From Latrodectus hesperus (taxonomy: Eukaryota > Arthropoda > Arachnida > Araneae > Theridiidae), in assembly GCA_037975125.1 (NCBI GenBank), contig CM075853.1:52336958-52400957 (forward strand): 64,000 nucleotides of DNA, written 5' to 3'. Both the position numbers and the translations under genes were made by a program. Numbering within the stretch: the first letter of the stretch is position 1; the number at the start of each line of letters is the position of its first letter. The notes beneath the pieces are model-generated. The model was not told the DNA's origin, made no database searches, and was given only the letters and a program-made list of their open reading frames with translations. Below, piece by piece: positions 42,101 through 57,576 of the stretch.

Positions 42101-45100
42101 ATCTTACTGACATCTCAAAACCACCTATATGTAGATGAGCTGTTTCCAAGTGATATATCTAATAAATCCTTCCACAGATCCTGATGCTTTCGGTTCTTAA
42201 TTTGTGTAGATGTTTGTTTTCTGAGTGAAATGTTTTTTGCCACTTTTTCTTACATGCTTATCATTGGTCTGTAGGAAGAATCTGTATGAGTATAATTTTG
42301 CCCCTATCAAATACATCCAATTAAGATATTGCTGACATCTTTCAGTCCCTTAAAATTCTCACGTTTGGTTTTTTAAGAGGAACTCAAGTTTATGTTAAAC
42401 AGATATACAACTTGTTACTGGCTTATTTTTTTCACAATAGTGGCAGATATCCTTTAGTTAAAGCAACACTGTGACTACAAACACCATGTTCTTGAAGATG
42501 ATTCCCCAATTTTTCTTCAATAAAAAACATTTCATTGATCATTCTTGAATTAATAATTAGGTGAATTGACATAAATCCTCATGGAACTTGTTTCAGGTCA
42601 TTTGGAATCGTTTCCATAATCAAGAAAAAGCAAACTGAATATTTTAGCATACCGAATATTTTAGCAATTGATAGCCTCATGTATCCAAAAAATATAATAA
42701 TTGATAGCCTTATTTCAAAGCTTTCAATATCACGTCAATAGTCATAATCTTCCAGCCCTTTTTTTAAATAAAACATAGAAACTATATTATCTTGAAAATA
42801 ATTTTTTCAAAATTCTAAGCACTTTTTGAAGTCACTTACATATGCAATGGTTATAATTATGTACGATACTGGCTAATTATGTTACTCTGTTTTTGCATAT
42901 TTCTCGAAATGAAGCTATCGCTTATTGTTTCGTTACAAATTTTGATATTTTTTTTTACATCTGCAGTGAAATGCAGTCTCTCTAATTCAGACTGGTTTTC
43001 AAAAATTGATATTTTTATCTGCTTATATTTTATTTTTATAGAGAATTTATTATAATATTTATTAATCTTCAAAACAAGAATAAAAAGTTCTTTTTTCTAT
43101 TTCATAATTTTTTTATGACTTAAACGTGAAAATGTGGTCAGTGATCTAATTTTTGTATGAATGATAATATTTAAAAATACTTGAATTATATAACTATGAA
43201 AGTAAATATATTTACTGCTATTTTTAAATTGAGAGTAGAGTTTCAGTTATAGCTTATGATAATGTTAAATACAATGTCTTTAAAATAATATGTATACAAT
43301 TGAAAATAAAACTGTTTTCATCATGTTGTGTAAGTTAATTATTATGAAATGTAAAATAATAAAAATGTAGATTCAATTTTCATAATAGTAACAATCACAG
43401 TTAATTCAAAAGTTTTTATTTGCCATGGTTATTCCTACAGAATATTATTTATGGAAAAGTTTTTGACTTGCATTTAATTGCAGGAACTACCATATATTTA
43501 AGTTCATAAATAAGCTTTAGATTTTTTCTTTGTTTGTATTTACAATAATTTTTGATGCATATAAATGAATACAAATTCAATTTAAGTGATATTCAGAATG
43601 TCAATATGCATAATGTTTTCCTATTATTTATTAAAATTATATCATAACAAATTGGATGAATATTTTAATTTACTTATTTATATATCTTACAACATTGTGT
43701 TAAACTTACTTACATGTCTTACAGCTTTAAATTTTGGTAAAGTACAGTAATATTTTTTGCGTGTACGTGTTTCTATATTATGTAATAGACTTATAGCTGA
43801 TTTGTGTTTATGATTTACCATAATAAAAAATTAAGAAATGGGTTTAAAAGTAGCAATGATTATATAATTTGTGACGCTTTACTTATTCTTATAGATAAAT
43901 ACACAAAACTCAACTAATTATAACTTCCCTTCAGAAAAATGCAATAGTAAGATTCTTCTAGATCTTAGATGATTAAAATAATAAAGTATTTGAATAACCA
44001 TTAAAGAAAACTATATTAATGTTAGCTTGTAGGTCATCAAAATTCTATGGCATTTTCCAGTATCAAAAGTTTTAAAATTATGCTATTACCTACCAAAAAT
44101 GAGGCAAAATTTCTTAAAAATGACTTCATTTAAATATTGTTAAGAAGTAAAAAATTGATGTCACCTTAAAATTAAGTTGAATTCTGTGATAAGAACTGAA
44201 TTTGAAATAATGGCGTAATTATCCTTCTACCAACCATTATTTGTGTAAAATTTCATATCCAAACCTTACATTTTGAGAAAACCCTTTTCATTCATATAAG
44301 AGCTTTTAAACCATTATATTTTCCTTTTTTCGATGCGGGAATTACTTTTACTTAATTTATTTAAAATTTTCTTTTCTATTTCTTTATTTTTAATTTTTTA
44401 AATTTTTAATTTAAATTTTCACACAGTTTTATAATCTTCTGCTTTTTTCGTTTCAGTACTTTAGTTGATGTTTTTACTTATGTTAAATATGTTTGAAAAT
44501 ATTTATTCATCTATTGCTCAATTTCTTAGTTTCCAACTGATAAGTGTAATGAGCAAAACAATAAGCTTCTTCCATGTTAAATAACAGGATACGCATAGAA
44601 TCTCAAATGCGTCATTAAGAATAATATGTCTTATTTTGTTACCGTGTAGTGGATAATTGAAAGCGAAGTAAAATATTTTGGTGATATTTACTTTAATTCA
44701 AAAAAGAAAGTTTCCAACTTAGTGAGCATAAACTTCGAATCCCTATTCCATTAGGCATGTATGCAAAATGTAGAAAAGTGACTTTCACGTCGCTTAACAT
44801 TGTCTAGGATTGAATTTCGAACCTTTTACTGCAAAGATCAAAGTTCCATCTCACTTTGCCATAATGTGTATAATGTGTCTTCATTAAAAAATATGAATTA
44901 ATTATAAATATAATATGAGAACTAAGGAATTTACACTGATGTAGATTCCTTAGTTTTAAATTCAGATTCATTAAAATTTCTTCACCAAAACGGTGATAAA
45001 TTACACGTGTCAAATTTACACAAGAAGAAATTCAGTGAAATCAAATAATTAGCTTTTCAGTATAATCATTCAAAATAAGTTGAATAGCGACACGTTAATG

Positions 45101-45805
45101 TATTTAATTGAAAAAATAAATAATAGGTTTATCAATTGCATTTTAATAGTGTTCTCTGTTTAAACGTTGATGTTCTGTATCGTGCTCGAGCAATAAGCAT
45201 TTATCTGACTTTGATAGAGATTGAATTGTATAACCTACCGGGGAATTATGATTTATGGCAGTAAGCTCTCGAATTTGTTGAGATTCCGTGATTTTCTTCT
45301 GCAAAATATCCAACAGATGACTTTAAGGTTGGTCATATGGAATGACGTAATGGATCTACCATCAACCATATATGCTACCCGCCTGATTTTAGTGGATGAC
45401 ATAACAATGTTACAAGCATTGATTTAAGAAATATGGCCTTGTGTTAGACAACAAGTTTTGCACTAAACGTTTTCCTAGCTTTTGCAATAGCATAACTTGA
45501 CAGCTCGGTGACCATAATTTTGGCTACTTTTCACGTTATGTCACACATAACTGCCTCTTCATTCAATAGGAACAATAATGGAATTAGAAGCAGGAATAAT
45601 ACTTCTTTTCGTATTTTCAGACGAATTACGTTCTTTTTTACACCATTATGAGAGTCAAATCCATGTTTAGTGGGTTCGTTGAAGACACTGATTGACAGGA
45701 TGCATTCGATATCATCACATTAATTTGTCAGTGTAAAATGCTTAGGTCACTTTCTGTTCATTTGGCGGCATTTTGAATAGGAAAGTTACTCTTCTGTTGT
45801 GGTGC
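39191..45805. other. Long spacer without recognisable genes
   Basis: About 6.6 kb of AT-rich DNA with no long dinucleotide array, unusual for this window. Unassigned frames of 60-81 codons (for example 41244-41489 plus, with overlapping antisense frames) have no motif I recognise. At 44700-44850 a GGTTCGAAATTCAATCC-like string on the minus strand could be a decayed tRNA-like head. Confidence 0.4.
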
Positions 45806-46090
45806 TGCGGTGGCCTGGTTGGTTCAGGCGTCATTCTCACTATCGAAAAGCAGTGAGTTCGAATACTGGCTTAATCCAAGATCCGACTTGTTGATTAAAG
45901 CCATCTGGGGCACGTTAAATATGTCGTGGTTGCAATGTCCTCTAAGTAAAATACCTCTGGGATAGTAGGTCAAGCATTGGGGGTGTTCTGCTTGGTCCCT
46001 GATTCAAAATCTCGAAGACTCCTCCTGACAGTTTCTATTTAACTGCTAGACTCCAACTCAGGGTTCCGTATAGTGAGTGCTAGTGCAACA
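45806..46090 (+). mobile_element. tRNA-derived SINE, family 1, copy B
   Basis: Box A-like GTGGCCTGGTTGGTTCAGGC, box B-like GCAGTGAGTTCGAATACTGG, then the family body (GGCACGTTAAATATGTCG, GCAATGTCCTCTAAGTAAAA, GTAGGTCAAGCATTGGGG). The 3' part CCAACTCAGGGTT is shared with copy C, followed by AGTGCAACAACAACA, a plausible A-rich tail. Confidence 0.8.
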
Positions 46091-46139
46091 ACAACATTTC
46101 TGTTTTATTAAGGCATGAGATTTTCATAGTCTTAGAAGT

Positions 46140-46420
46140 TTCACAACGCTTCTTAATTAGATCAGCAAAGTGAAACATCATTTGGAGCTGGCAATGATTG
46201 GGAGATTTGCCGCACATTTTCTTTCATTGGTTTGCTGGAGCTCCTTAAGTTAGGAACATTTCCACAATTATCTGATCCTTCCACTGACTTGGCGTGGATG
46301 TGAAGGAGAGTGTGCAAGCTCAGATGTGACCTCGTCTCCTGACCAGGGTTCAAAATAATGAGGCACTTTGTGATGGGTGAGTATTTAAAACCAATTAACC
46401 TTAAGGTGCAGCCCCACTAT
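46140..46420 (-). repeat. Interspersed repeat R4, copy 1
   Basis: On the minus strand, CTCCTTCACATCCACGCC, TTGTGGAAATGTTCCTAACT, GGAGCTCCAGCAA and GATGTTTCACTTTGCTGATC match 60590-60920 in the same order. The 63-codon minus frame at 46162-46353 lies inside it, and short stretches of its translation also align with copy 2 (CGNVPN/CGNVSN, RSSSK/WSSSN). The repeat may therefore contain coding DNA, though I cannot name it. No terminal repeats were found. Confidence 0.65.
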
Positions 46421-47176
46421 GTATGTATGTGTTAAGGCATGTAGCTATACACTTTGATCGAGAAATACTGTATTTCAACAAGATTATTCTTAACTAAGTA
46501 ATGCTGGTATTTTATGGAGCTTTTCTGATAGAGAAACTTGCACATTCACCAGCTTTATGAATGTGCCGGCAACCGAGTGCCTGGCTGGTCATTGTCGACT
46601 ACAATCATTAATACTGTTAACTGTGAAATGATGTCTTACATTCTTAGATGAATTACCTATTCATTCACATGCTTTACGATGTGTTTTGTAAAAGAGAAAT
46701 CCATATACTTGCATCTTTTGATCATAGTGGATTAATTTGATTTCATATTGGAAAATTAAACTCATTCCACACAAGGAAAATTAAATCCCTTTCTTTTTAT
46801 GAGTCATTTAATGATTAGATAAGATGACATATGCGATCAAATTAATTTAAAGATTTTTAAAGAGAGAATTATGCATCCTTTATGTACTTTTTGTTAATGA
46901 CTAATAAGTATATTTCAAAATTATTTATCCATGTAGTAAAGGTGAAAAGTTTATTGTAGTAATTAAGATAAGAATTTATGTGCTTGAAATATGCAGATAA
47001 CAATGTACGATAATTTTATCCGAAATATGAATTAAAAGTAATGCAAAATTACGAAAATATTTTTGTTATTTCTATTGCAATCGACACAGTTCTGTTGATA
47101 CTGACGAAGCTATTGTGTCTGGAAGATGCCTGGATTAATTGTTAATATGAATTGTTGTATTGATAGAAATAATATA
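46421..47176. other. AT-rich spacer, no gene seen
   Basis: Nothing recognisable. Confidence 0.5.
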
Positions 47177-47770
<594 letters not shown>

Positions 47771-47774
47771 TATA

Positions 47775-47776
<2 letters not shown>

Positions 47777-47841
<65 letters not shown>
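47777..47841. repeat. (TA)n array, about 64 bp
   Basis: Uninterrupted TA dinucleotides just outside the right arm of the inverted repeat. Confidence 0.97.
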
Positions 47842-47844
<3 letters not shown>

Positions 47845-48079
47845 TGTTAACGTTATGGAATACAAAATTACAAAATAATATTTTAAATCTTCATCTAAGA
47901 TATTTTAATATCAATGACTGCTTTATTTAATAATGTGACCAAAGCTTAGAATCGAGATTATTTTTTAAATAATAACAATTCTGGTCAAAGTAAATTATTC
48001 TCCCACTTTTTTTTATAAACCAAGGACTGGATTTCGCAAATATATAAATGTATATTCTTAGTTTGTTAACCAAACAATC

Positions 48080-48620
48080 CGAGTGAAAATATTTCAGTTA
48101 ATTTTCTTTTAAGTGCGAGTTTTAATCAGACTTAACCCCCTCCATTAAACACAGCGCAAAACCGATGGCGATTAACTTCCACAAGTCAATGTTCCAGAAC
48201 AAGAGCAAACTCGGCGCTGTTGCCAAAAAGTAAAACAATCGTCAGGGAAAAAATAAAAAAATTCCCTGGATAACACAGGAAGTGAAATAAGGCAGAAGAC
48301 GAAATGACGGGCGAAAGCTGGAGTGGTAAGAGCAAACAAGCCAAGCTCGTCTGGCAATTTCCAAGTTATTTGGTCGCCAGGGCTAAGCAAACTGTAGAAA
48401 AGGAAGAGAGGTCTTCCTTCTCGCTCACAAAATGGCTGAGTGCCTTCTTTTTCCAACTTCAAACAGCTAGATAAGCAGCCAACTGTCTCGTTGGTTTGTG
48501 TTCTTCCCAAAGCCTCTGAGTGTGTGTGAGGGAGCGGTAAACATTTTGATACTTCCACTTTCACGGACACCTTGTGGTAGTTCCTTCTCTCTCAAAAGAT
48601 TTTCTTTTCCTTAAATACTT
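48080..48620. other. GC-richer island 7 (candidate conserved non-coding element or exon)
   Basis: The largest balanced-composition block after island 1. It holds a 132-codon minus-strand frame (48172-48570), the second longest non-microsatellite frame in the window. Its translation is rich in Leu, Ser, Phe and Cys with no domain I recognise, and no supporting splice or promoter context is visible. I therefore treat it as a candidate regulatory element, with an exon as the alternative. Confidence 0.35.
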
Positions 48621-51123
48621 GGGTCGATTGTTATTGTCCCGGAGAAGGAAAGAAGATTGAGTTGAACGGGAAATATCGTCTCTCCTCGGAAAATAATTTC
48701 TGCTTTTGTCAGTGAAGGTGACTCTTTATTTGAAATACTTTTGCCGATTTAGAATTAACTCCTTAAGAGATGATGTCATTATTTATAAAGTGTCATCTAG
48801 AGAAAATATTCGTCATAAAGTCTTTTTGGGAATAGCTTATTTTTCATTTAGAAATTCAACCTTTAATGATAAAACTAGGCATCTCATGTGCAGATTCCAG
48901 ATATTTAATTGATGAAAGTTAAATTTCTTTCTATTTGCATCAACTATTGAAGCTACACAAATAACTATACTTTATTGCGAAAGCATTGTATTTTAAATCA
49001 TTCAGTTCAATTTTAATATTTATAAAAATAAATTTATAACATTAATATTTTCGATTGAATTAATATTAAAAATAATGCTGAGCAAACAACCAACTCTTAA
49101 AATAAAGCCGATACACTAAAAAGTTCAATAAAAATCAAGCAATATTTATTAAATAGAAATTATATATTATATTTTTATTTTGTTAAAATAGTTTATTTCT
49201 CTGTGAAAAATTATTAAAGAAAACTCATGGACTATTCAAATTAATAATTGTGGAAATAAAAATATTTATTGTGGAAATAAAATAGTAATTTACATAATAA
49301 GTATTATTAAGGAATTAAATTCTTGACGTACCTTATTTTATTCACAAATTTCGCCCAAGGGCAAACAGACCAGTTGTAAAAGCAAATAATTAAGGAGGGT
49401 ATTTTTTGAATTTTTAATTACTTGGTGTGTGTTAGATAAAATTTATTTCTTATTAAGCTATATTACTAACTTTTAAAATGCCTATGAATATAAGCAGCAT
49501 GACACGAATATTAAATATTTATAATATGTAGAATATGTTAAGATGTGCAAAGGATTCATTTCCGTATGAATGATACCATATACTTTCACAGCTGAAACAC
49601 GCACACTCGTACAGATAGTATTAGCAATATTTGAAGTAAAAAAAAGTTATGATAGATTTCTCATATAGAAATTAAATTTTAACGCTACTTTCAAATAAGG
49701 AAAATGTTAACTTCCTGAAAGAGAAATAGGCGCCAATATGTGCAGATTCATGCAAATTTCAGTGTTCACCAACAGCTAAAAAATATTTTTACATAATCTT
49801 AAGGAATCGTATAACCACTTTATGAAGACTAAATCAGTAAAAGGATATCTGCAAAATAAAAACTTGGCGTCAATTCTGCGAGGTTTACAGTGATATTAAC
49901 TGCTAGAATGGTGATTATAGCTTTAGCCATCTTTGAATTTGCACCAAAGAGTAAAGCGTTTCGAATGGTATGATTAACAAAGAATCTGGCATCAAGTCAT
50001 TTTTCTCTGACGAATTATTATTCTGTATAAAGTCTTATACGATTGCTTCATTCATGGTTAGCACTATCATAGAAATTACGAACTGTCAGCATGTATTCCG
50101 CATGCATGAATATTCTCAGTATGCATGCATATTTGGCTATCAGCTGGAGTGATGATGTGGAGTGGCATAAGATTAATGTCTCACTATTATTCATTTTAAA
50201 TATATAAATAAATCTAAAGAGTAAATTATAGGAACAATTGGCATAAATCCAAATGTTCAAAAATTTTATTTCAACATCTTCTTATTTATATTTTACAGTT
50301 CAATTTATATAAATTAGTGTAGTCTATTTAAAAATAAAAGTTTTTAATTTATATGGTAAACCTATAAAAGTTTTATACATGATAATAAAATGATTTTCCT
50401 TAATTCTTAGGTCTCATTGGTTGTTCCCAGCAGAGCCCACACCCTTGGCGCAAATGATGTTGGTTGACGATAATTGTGGTTTGCGCCAAGCTTAGCAACT
50501 CCACTTCGATGCACTTGATATAGTAAATCAAATTATTTCTGGAATGGCGCTTTTCTTCAGTTTATCGCCAAGGGTGACGAATCTCCTTAAATAGCCCATA
50601 TTTTTTTTATTAATATTGAATGTGTTTAATGGACGATATTTGTATATAATGGATACATCAGAAATTTATATTTGTATAAAATTATATTATTTAGCGTACT
50701 GAAACCAATCGCTTTTGTCTCGATCTATAATAATAATTGCTAATAGTCCCGAGAAAATTTCTCTCTAACCAACAGACCTTTTAAAGATCCCTATAGCTTT
50801 CTCATATATCATAGTTATGTCATATTTTTAATATGACATAACTATATACTTTAAAGAGTTAGTTTTCACAATATAAATTTCTGATGTATTATAAGCAACT
50901 CATTATTTTTGGGGTTTCATTATCAGAATACTATTTTTAGAAAGTAATAGAAATCAGAGATATATCAATACTGTCATATTTAAAGTCTTTCCTAATATTG
51001 AACTAGTTTTAAATTATGCTGTGCATTATATAATTAGTTAATCAGTTATGTACGCAAACTTATTTGATTTCCATGCGCAGATAAATTTAATTTGTAAAAA
51101 TGCTCATATTTATTTAACCCTCC

Positions 51124-51125
<2 letters not shown>
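48621..51125. other. AT-rich spacer with one GC-richer stem-loop patch
   Basis: About 50400-50590 is GC-richer and contains the inverted repeat CTTGGCGCAAA/TTTGCGCCAAG. The rest is featureless. Confidence 0.45.
50444..50490. promoter_or_regulatory. Perfect 11-bp inverted repeat with E2F-like half-sites
   Basis: CTTGGCGCAAA at 50444-50454 and TTTGCGCCAAG at 50480-50490, separated by 25 bp. TTTGCGCC fits the E2F consensus TTTSSCGC in both orientations. It could be a protein-binding pair or a small stem-loop; which is not decidable from sequence. Confidence 0.35.

Positions 51126-51169
<44 letters not shown>
51126..51169. repeat. (TA)n array, about 44 bp
   Basis: Uninterrupted TA dinucleotides. 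Confidence 0.96.
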
Positions 51170-51172
<3 letters not shown>

Positions 51173-53200
51173 AGTGTATTATTCTTTGCCGTGTCTTCTC
51201 AAAATGTTTCTAAATTTTACTTTGCAATAGGAATGAATGAGAATTTTAGATTTATAAAAGAAACAAATACATTTACGGAATTTAGATATGATTCACAGAT
51301 AAATGCATGCACAGTCATTGAACTTAGCCCTACATAAATATTTACTTAAATCACTTTTTAAATTTTACTGTCGAGGATAAAACATAATTTTATTAATTTT
51401 TCTTTCTATTTCATTGTTTAAAATTTATTATTGTTGCTTTAGTAGCGTTTACGTTTTAATTTTTTATTTTTAAGAAATGTTTTTACACAAATGCTACTAA
51501 AGTAATAGTAGTAAATTTAAAAAATGTAACAATAGATATGCTGCTGTGTGTGACTTTGACTCCTTTTAAATTTCATTCATAATTAAAAATTATTCTTTTA
51601 GATACTCAAACAGAAAGTTTAAAATATAATGTAATCAAGTACTTTTAATTGGATGTTATAAATTTTTGGTTTGTAAATATTATTAAATATAACTCTTATG
51701 TAAAATAGATAATATTCAACTATATTAATAGTTTTCAAACTCTAAAAATGTTGTAACAGTCTATAATATATGATTAGGTTTAAATAAATTACTTTATAAT
51801 TAATAATACATAGCTTGGAAGTTTCCATTGATTTATTAGATGCTTGTCACTTGTTAGTTGGGTTATATTAATAAGACATATTGATATATATTTGCTACCG
51901 TTTATCCAATATGAAACAATTCATTATATAATGTAAATTAAATAGATTTTGTAATTTTTATTATAAAAAACTTTAAAAATGTGATAACTATCTGTCTGCT
52001 TTGTAAATTATTGTTAGTTTTATATGGTATTAATAATTATTATTATAGAAATGAATAAAAATAAAATAAGGTATAAATTTTTAAATTTTGAATAATTTTT
52101 TTAAAATTTGAATTTCCAAATTCAACTGTTAAATCATTAAGAAATATCAATTCCTTGGAATAAAAATAAAATCATCTACACCAATTTATTGGCAAGGTGT
52201 TAAATCTTATATTAAATGACTTCATTTATCTTAAAAAATGTGTATTAGAAACATGCTATTTAACATACGCAAGCATCTTTCTCATAAACTGTTAATTAAA
52301 GTAATTTTCTTTTTGTAAAACATGAAAAAATTCTTTCTGAAAAACATTTTTAATTTACATGATTCTCAAGTTTATTTATCGATATTAAGAGGAAACATTT
52401 TGAAGTTTGATCATTGAATTTTTTTAAGATTGATTAATCCCCTTTATTTTATATATAAAATGAAAAACACTTGCATTAGTTTTAATTTACATTTTTTTTA
52501 CATTCAATTAACCGAAATACCTTCCAGAAATATCACATAAGCTTTTAAAAATGGAAAAAAAAAGCAACTGTTTTCTTAAAATTTTATTCATTGAAATCAA
52601 ATAGTCCACGTTTTATAAAAATTTGCACAAATTTATCATAATCATGACGTGTTAAAAAAAGCTGAAATTTTGTTCCCGTAAAAAAATAAATGGTCGTATT
52701 TGAAAAATGCTGCCTATAAATCTTTTCTTATTGGAAAAATTTATTGATCAGTTGGAAATGTTTTATTTATGTATCTAAATAATAGATGCCTTAGTTCTAG
52801 AAATATAAAAATAAAATAATGAATTATTTATTCACGAAATTTCTTTTATGTATGGTGCTGTTCTTAACAAAAAATTCTTATTAAAGTACACTGTCTGAAT
52901 GTTTTGTTTTTGAAAATCACTGTTCTGAAGACAATAAGTGTGAGGTATGTTATAGGGAATATTTTTTTATATGGTGTAGCAATTTTCAAAAGATATTTAT
53001 TTGCTTATTTAATTCTATAAATATAAAATATATGTATAAATACATGCAACAAAATAGTTTTAAAATGCTTAAAAAAATTACATCTGGATTAGGTATACAT
53101 ATTACATGTGATAAAGAAAAATACCGTTGGAATGTAAAATAAATATATTCACCGTGCGAAAATGGGATGAGGAGATAGCAGGTGTAAAAATTAAAAAAAT

Positions 53201-53203
<3 letters not shown>
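51170..53203. other. AT-rich spacer, no gene seen
   Basis: Nothing recognisable. Confidence 0.55.

Positions 53204-53290
<87 letters not shown>
53204..53290. repeat. (TA)n array, about 87 bp
   Basis: Uninterrupted TA dinucleotides. Confidence 0.97.
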
Positions 53291-54706
<1,416 letters not shown>

Positions 54707-56096
54707 CACTGCACGACATTAAAAATTCAACACAGAGAAGGAGTGGTCATAAAATTTTTCAAATTTAGTGTAGAAGCATCATTCCGACTTATAATAATTA
54801 TGTGAAATGCACACTCTCCAGCGCACGTAAGATAAGATATAAGGTGAGAAACCAACACAGTAGACAATATTTGCGTCTTTATTGCTGATTAGAAAATAAT
54901 CTTGGAAAGTTTGCTCTTATCACAATGGACGCCTATAATGACCCAGATTGACTGGGCCATCGTCGACGGAGTCAGTTCCAGCAGCCATTGACTTTCGACG
55001 AGCATAGTGATCAAACTAAGAAGGGCAGGTTTTTCTTTACGGCAAATCGCAGCTAATAGATACCTGGACGCGTTCACAGTGGACTGACTTTGGCGAAGAT
55101 GGTTAGAACAAGGAACTATGGAACGTTTATGGGGTACCACTGCAGCCAGAGTGACGTCAGCCCCAACGGATAGACGCATTCGACAGCAGGCGGTAGTAGC
55201 CTAGCAAAGCATGTCTACCGAAATTCTTCAGCATGTGCATGAACCCCGGATGCTCCCATACTGAGTAGAACCATTGGTTGCGCTCATGTCCGTTAAGAAG
55301 ATTACCATTGGCCCCATAGCATAAGTGCCAACGTCTAGAATGGTGTCGGATTAGAGCGATGTGGATGACGGAGTGGCATAGGATGGTCTTTTAAAATGAG
55401 TCACGCTTCAGTTTCTATAGGGAAAGTCACCGCGTTCAATTGTGGAGTCGACATGAAGACATGTCCAATCCTGCTGCAATTGTGGAACGCTCCACCGTGC
55501 GACAATGCTGCATCATGGTTTGGGGCAGCATTGCGTACGATTCCAGGTTACCTCTAGTTCGTATTTATGGCACTATGACAGCGAAAACTTGCATGGATGA
55601 TGCGCTGCGGTCGATGACACTCCCCTACTATCAGGGGGTGCTGAATGCCCTTTATCATCAAGATAATGCCCTACAGCACATTGCTCGCATCGCTCAAAAT
55701 GCCCTATAGGGTGTACAAGTGCTTACATGGCCACCTTGTTCTCAGATCTCTCACCAATTGAGCACGTTTGGGATGTGATTGGACGCCATTTGCAGACCCT
55801 GCCACTGCCTCCTTCAGAAGACACACTTTGGCAAATAGTTGTCAGGAAATGGAGAACCCTTCCTCAGAATGCCATCCGCATTCTCCTTGATTCTATGTCT
55901 AGACGTGTTTTTTCGTGTATCGCCGGTCATGGTGGTCTTACATCCTACTGACTGGACTCTGTTCTCGTTCTGTGTTATGCATATCATTTAGAAATACAGA
56001 TCACTTACTTTGTTCGTTGCTATCTTTCTCTACTTGCCAAGTTTCGTCACTTTCTGCAACTCTTTCTTGGTGATGCATTTTCAATATCGGGTATTG
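54707..56096 (+). mobile_element. Tc1-like DNA transposon, about 1.39 kb
   Basis: The left end CACTGCACGACATTAAAAAT and the right end (inverse CAATACCCGATATTGAAAAT) are imperfect inverted repeats of about 35 bp. TA flanks both sides (54705-54706, 56097-56098). Length is normal for Tc1. The fragment at 63614-63751 has a better preserved terminus, CAGTGCACGACATTGAAAA, which shows the family's original end. Confidence 0.85.
54930..55951 (+). pseudogene. Tc1-like transposase, many stops
   Basis: The N-terminal DNA-binding half is unreadable through stops and frameshifts. The catalytic half is clear: NESRFSFYRESHRVQLWSRH (the expected catalytic D is N at 55395-55397, preceded by a stop), CCIMVWGSIAYDSRLPLVRI, LYHQDNALQH (second D at 55662-55664), a stop after IAQNAL, then in another frame SDLSPIEHVWDVIGRHLQT (third catalytic E at 55760-55762). 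The C-terminus is NAIRILLDSMSRRVFSCIAG followed by HGGLTSY and stop, the normal end for this group. The codons of the second and third acidic residues are 98 nt apart rather than 105, so about 7 nt have been lost. The enzyme cannot be active. Confidence 0.88.
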
Positions 56097-56098
56097 TA

Positions 56099-57576
56099 TT
56101 ACATGAGTGGAGTATAGGAATTAAATTTCTTAATTTATTTCTATTTCCAGTTTGATGGAAGTTTATGAAACGAGGGCTAAGGATTGATGATGAACGAATT
56201 GCCAACATTCCGTGGCAATATTTATAAAGAAAATTTAACTATTTCAATTTTGTGTGTGTCTACTGATTTTTAAGAAAGATTAGCTTTCAAACATGAAGGG
56301 TGATAAAATACTATGAAACATTTAATCCAGTCATGTGCTTGGTAAAAAATGATGAGAACATATCCAAAGATAGAGCTTACTAAGTATTTGTGTAAGCCAT
56401 ATTTAATTCTCTTTTTTCTTAAAAGTTTTGCAACATCAAATATTTAATATTTTCATTATATTTGAAATCAAAAACTAATATAATTTAATTTGAATTTTGA
56501 GATTAGATTCATAATTAGAATTATGAACCCTGCATTTACGCTCTATAAGTTTCCTTGTCTGTTATTAATAGTAAAATACACATACAAGCACATTAAATAG
56601 CGAAAATGTTTCCAAAAGTTTTCACAAATCTTTTGAGAAATTTATCTATTTACTTTGTTGTCTATTGAACATGTTTATTGGATGCCTCATGAACGTAACA
56701 AGAACTATTCAAAGTATAACTTCTACCTTTAGTTAGAACAAGTAAGGGATCGCCATTTGCAATGAGAAGATAACCTGTGTAGACCACATCATTTTCGCTG
56801 TTTTGCACACTTTTTCTATAAAGATTCTTAAGATGGTGATTTGTATTTTTAAATATGTCTTAATTTGAGTATTTGCAAAAGCAGTATTTTCATTTCTTAA
56901 CTTATTAAAATTAATGTGATTAAATTCATAATATTAAGCTCATGGATATCACGAATTATAAGTCAATTTTATTAAAATGACTTAAAGTATTTTAATGTTG
57001 CATACATATATGTATATTTATACATATTCTCTTTTAGATTTCACAGACTAAATACTGTTTCAGGTATGGACTGCAGGTATTTTAATTGACGAGCCTATTG
57101 ATTTTTGCGTATTAGGATCCAGCAAGAATAATTTTGATACTTCAATTGTTATCTTGGGTAAAAAATTTGAATATGCACAGTCTTTTAAGTCTTCTGGGAT
57201 GAAATTTTTAAAATTTTTTACTACGGAAGTTTCTCAATCTCACATAAAATTTTGTGATTAGTTCTCAATGAATGTGTACATATTATTCCTAATCTTAATA
57301 TCTTATTAATGTAAACTCTACATAAGTTGCTGATTTCGAAAGTACGCTGTTGTTACAAATTAAATAAGAAATAAAACTTCAAAAGTACGATGATCTGGCA
57401 AAATGCGTTTTGATTATTTCAAATTTTATAAATTATTAGTAATTCCAATGTTAATTTACATCTATCCTCTCGTTTAGAGCAAAGTAAGTCATATCCATTT
57501 TAAAAGTATTTTTTTCATAATATTTCAACACACTACAATATTCTGATGTAATGCTTTGCAATTTATTAAAGAGAAG
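56099..57576. other. AT-rich spacer, no gene seen
   Basis: Nothing recognisable. Confidence 0.5.

Noticed and set aside
46162..46353. The 63-codon minus frame as a host gene
   Set aside because: It lies entirely within interspersed repeat R4, whose second copy at 60590 has stops in the equivalent frame.
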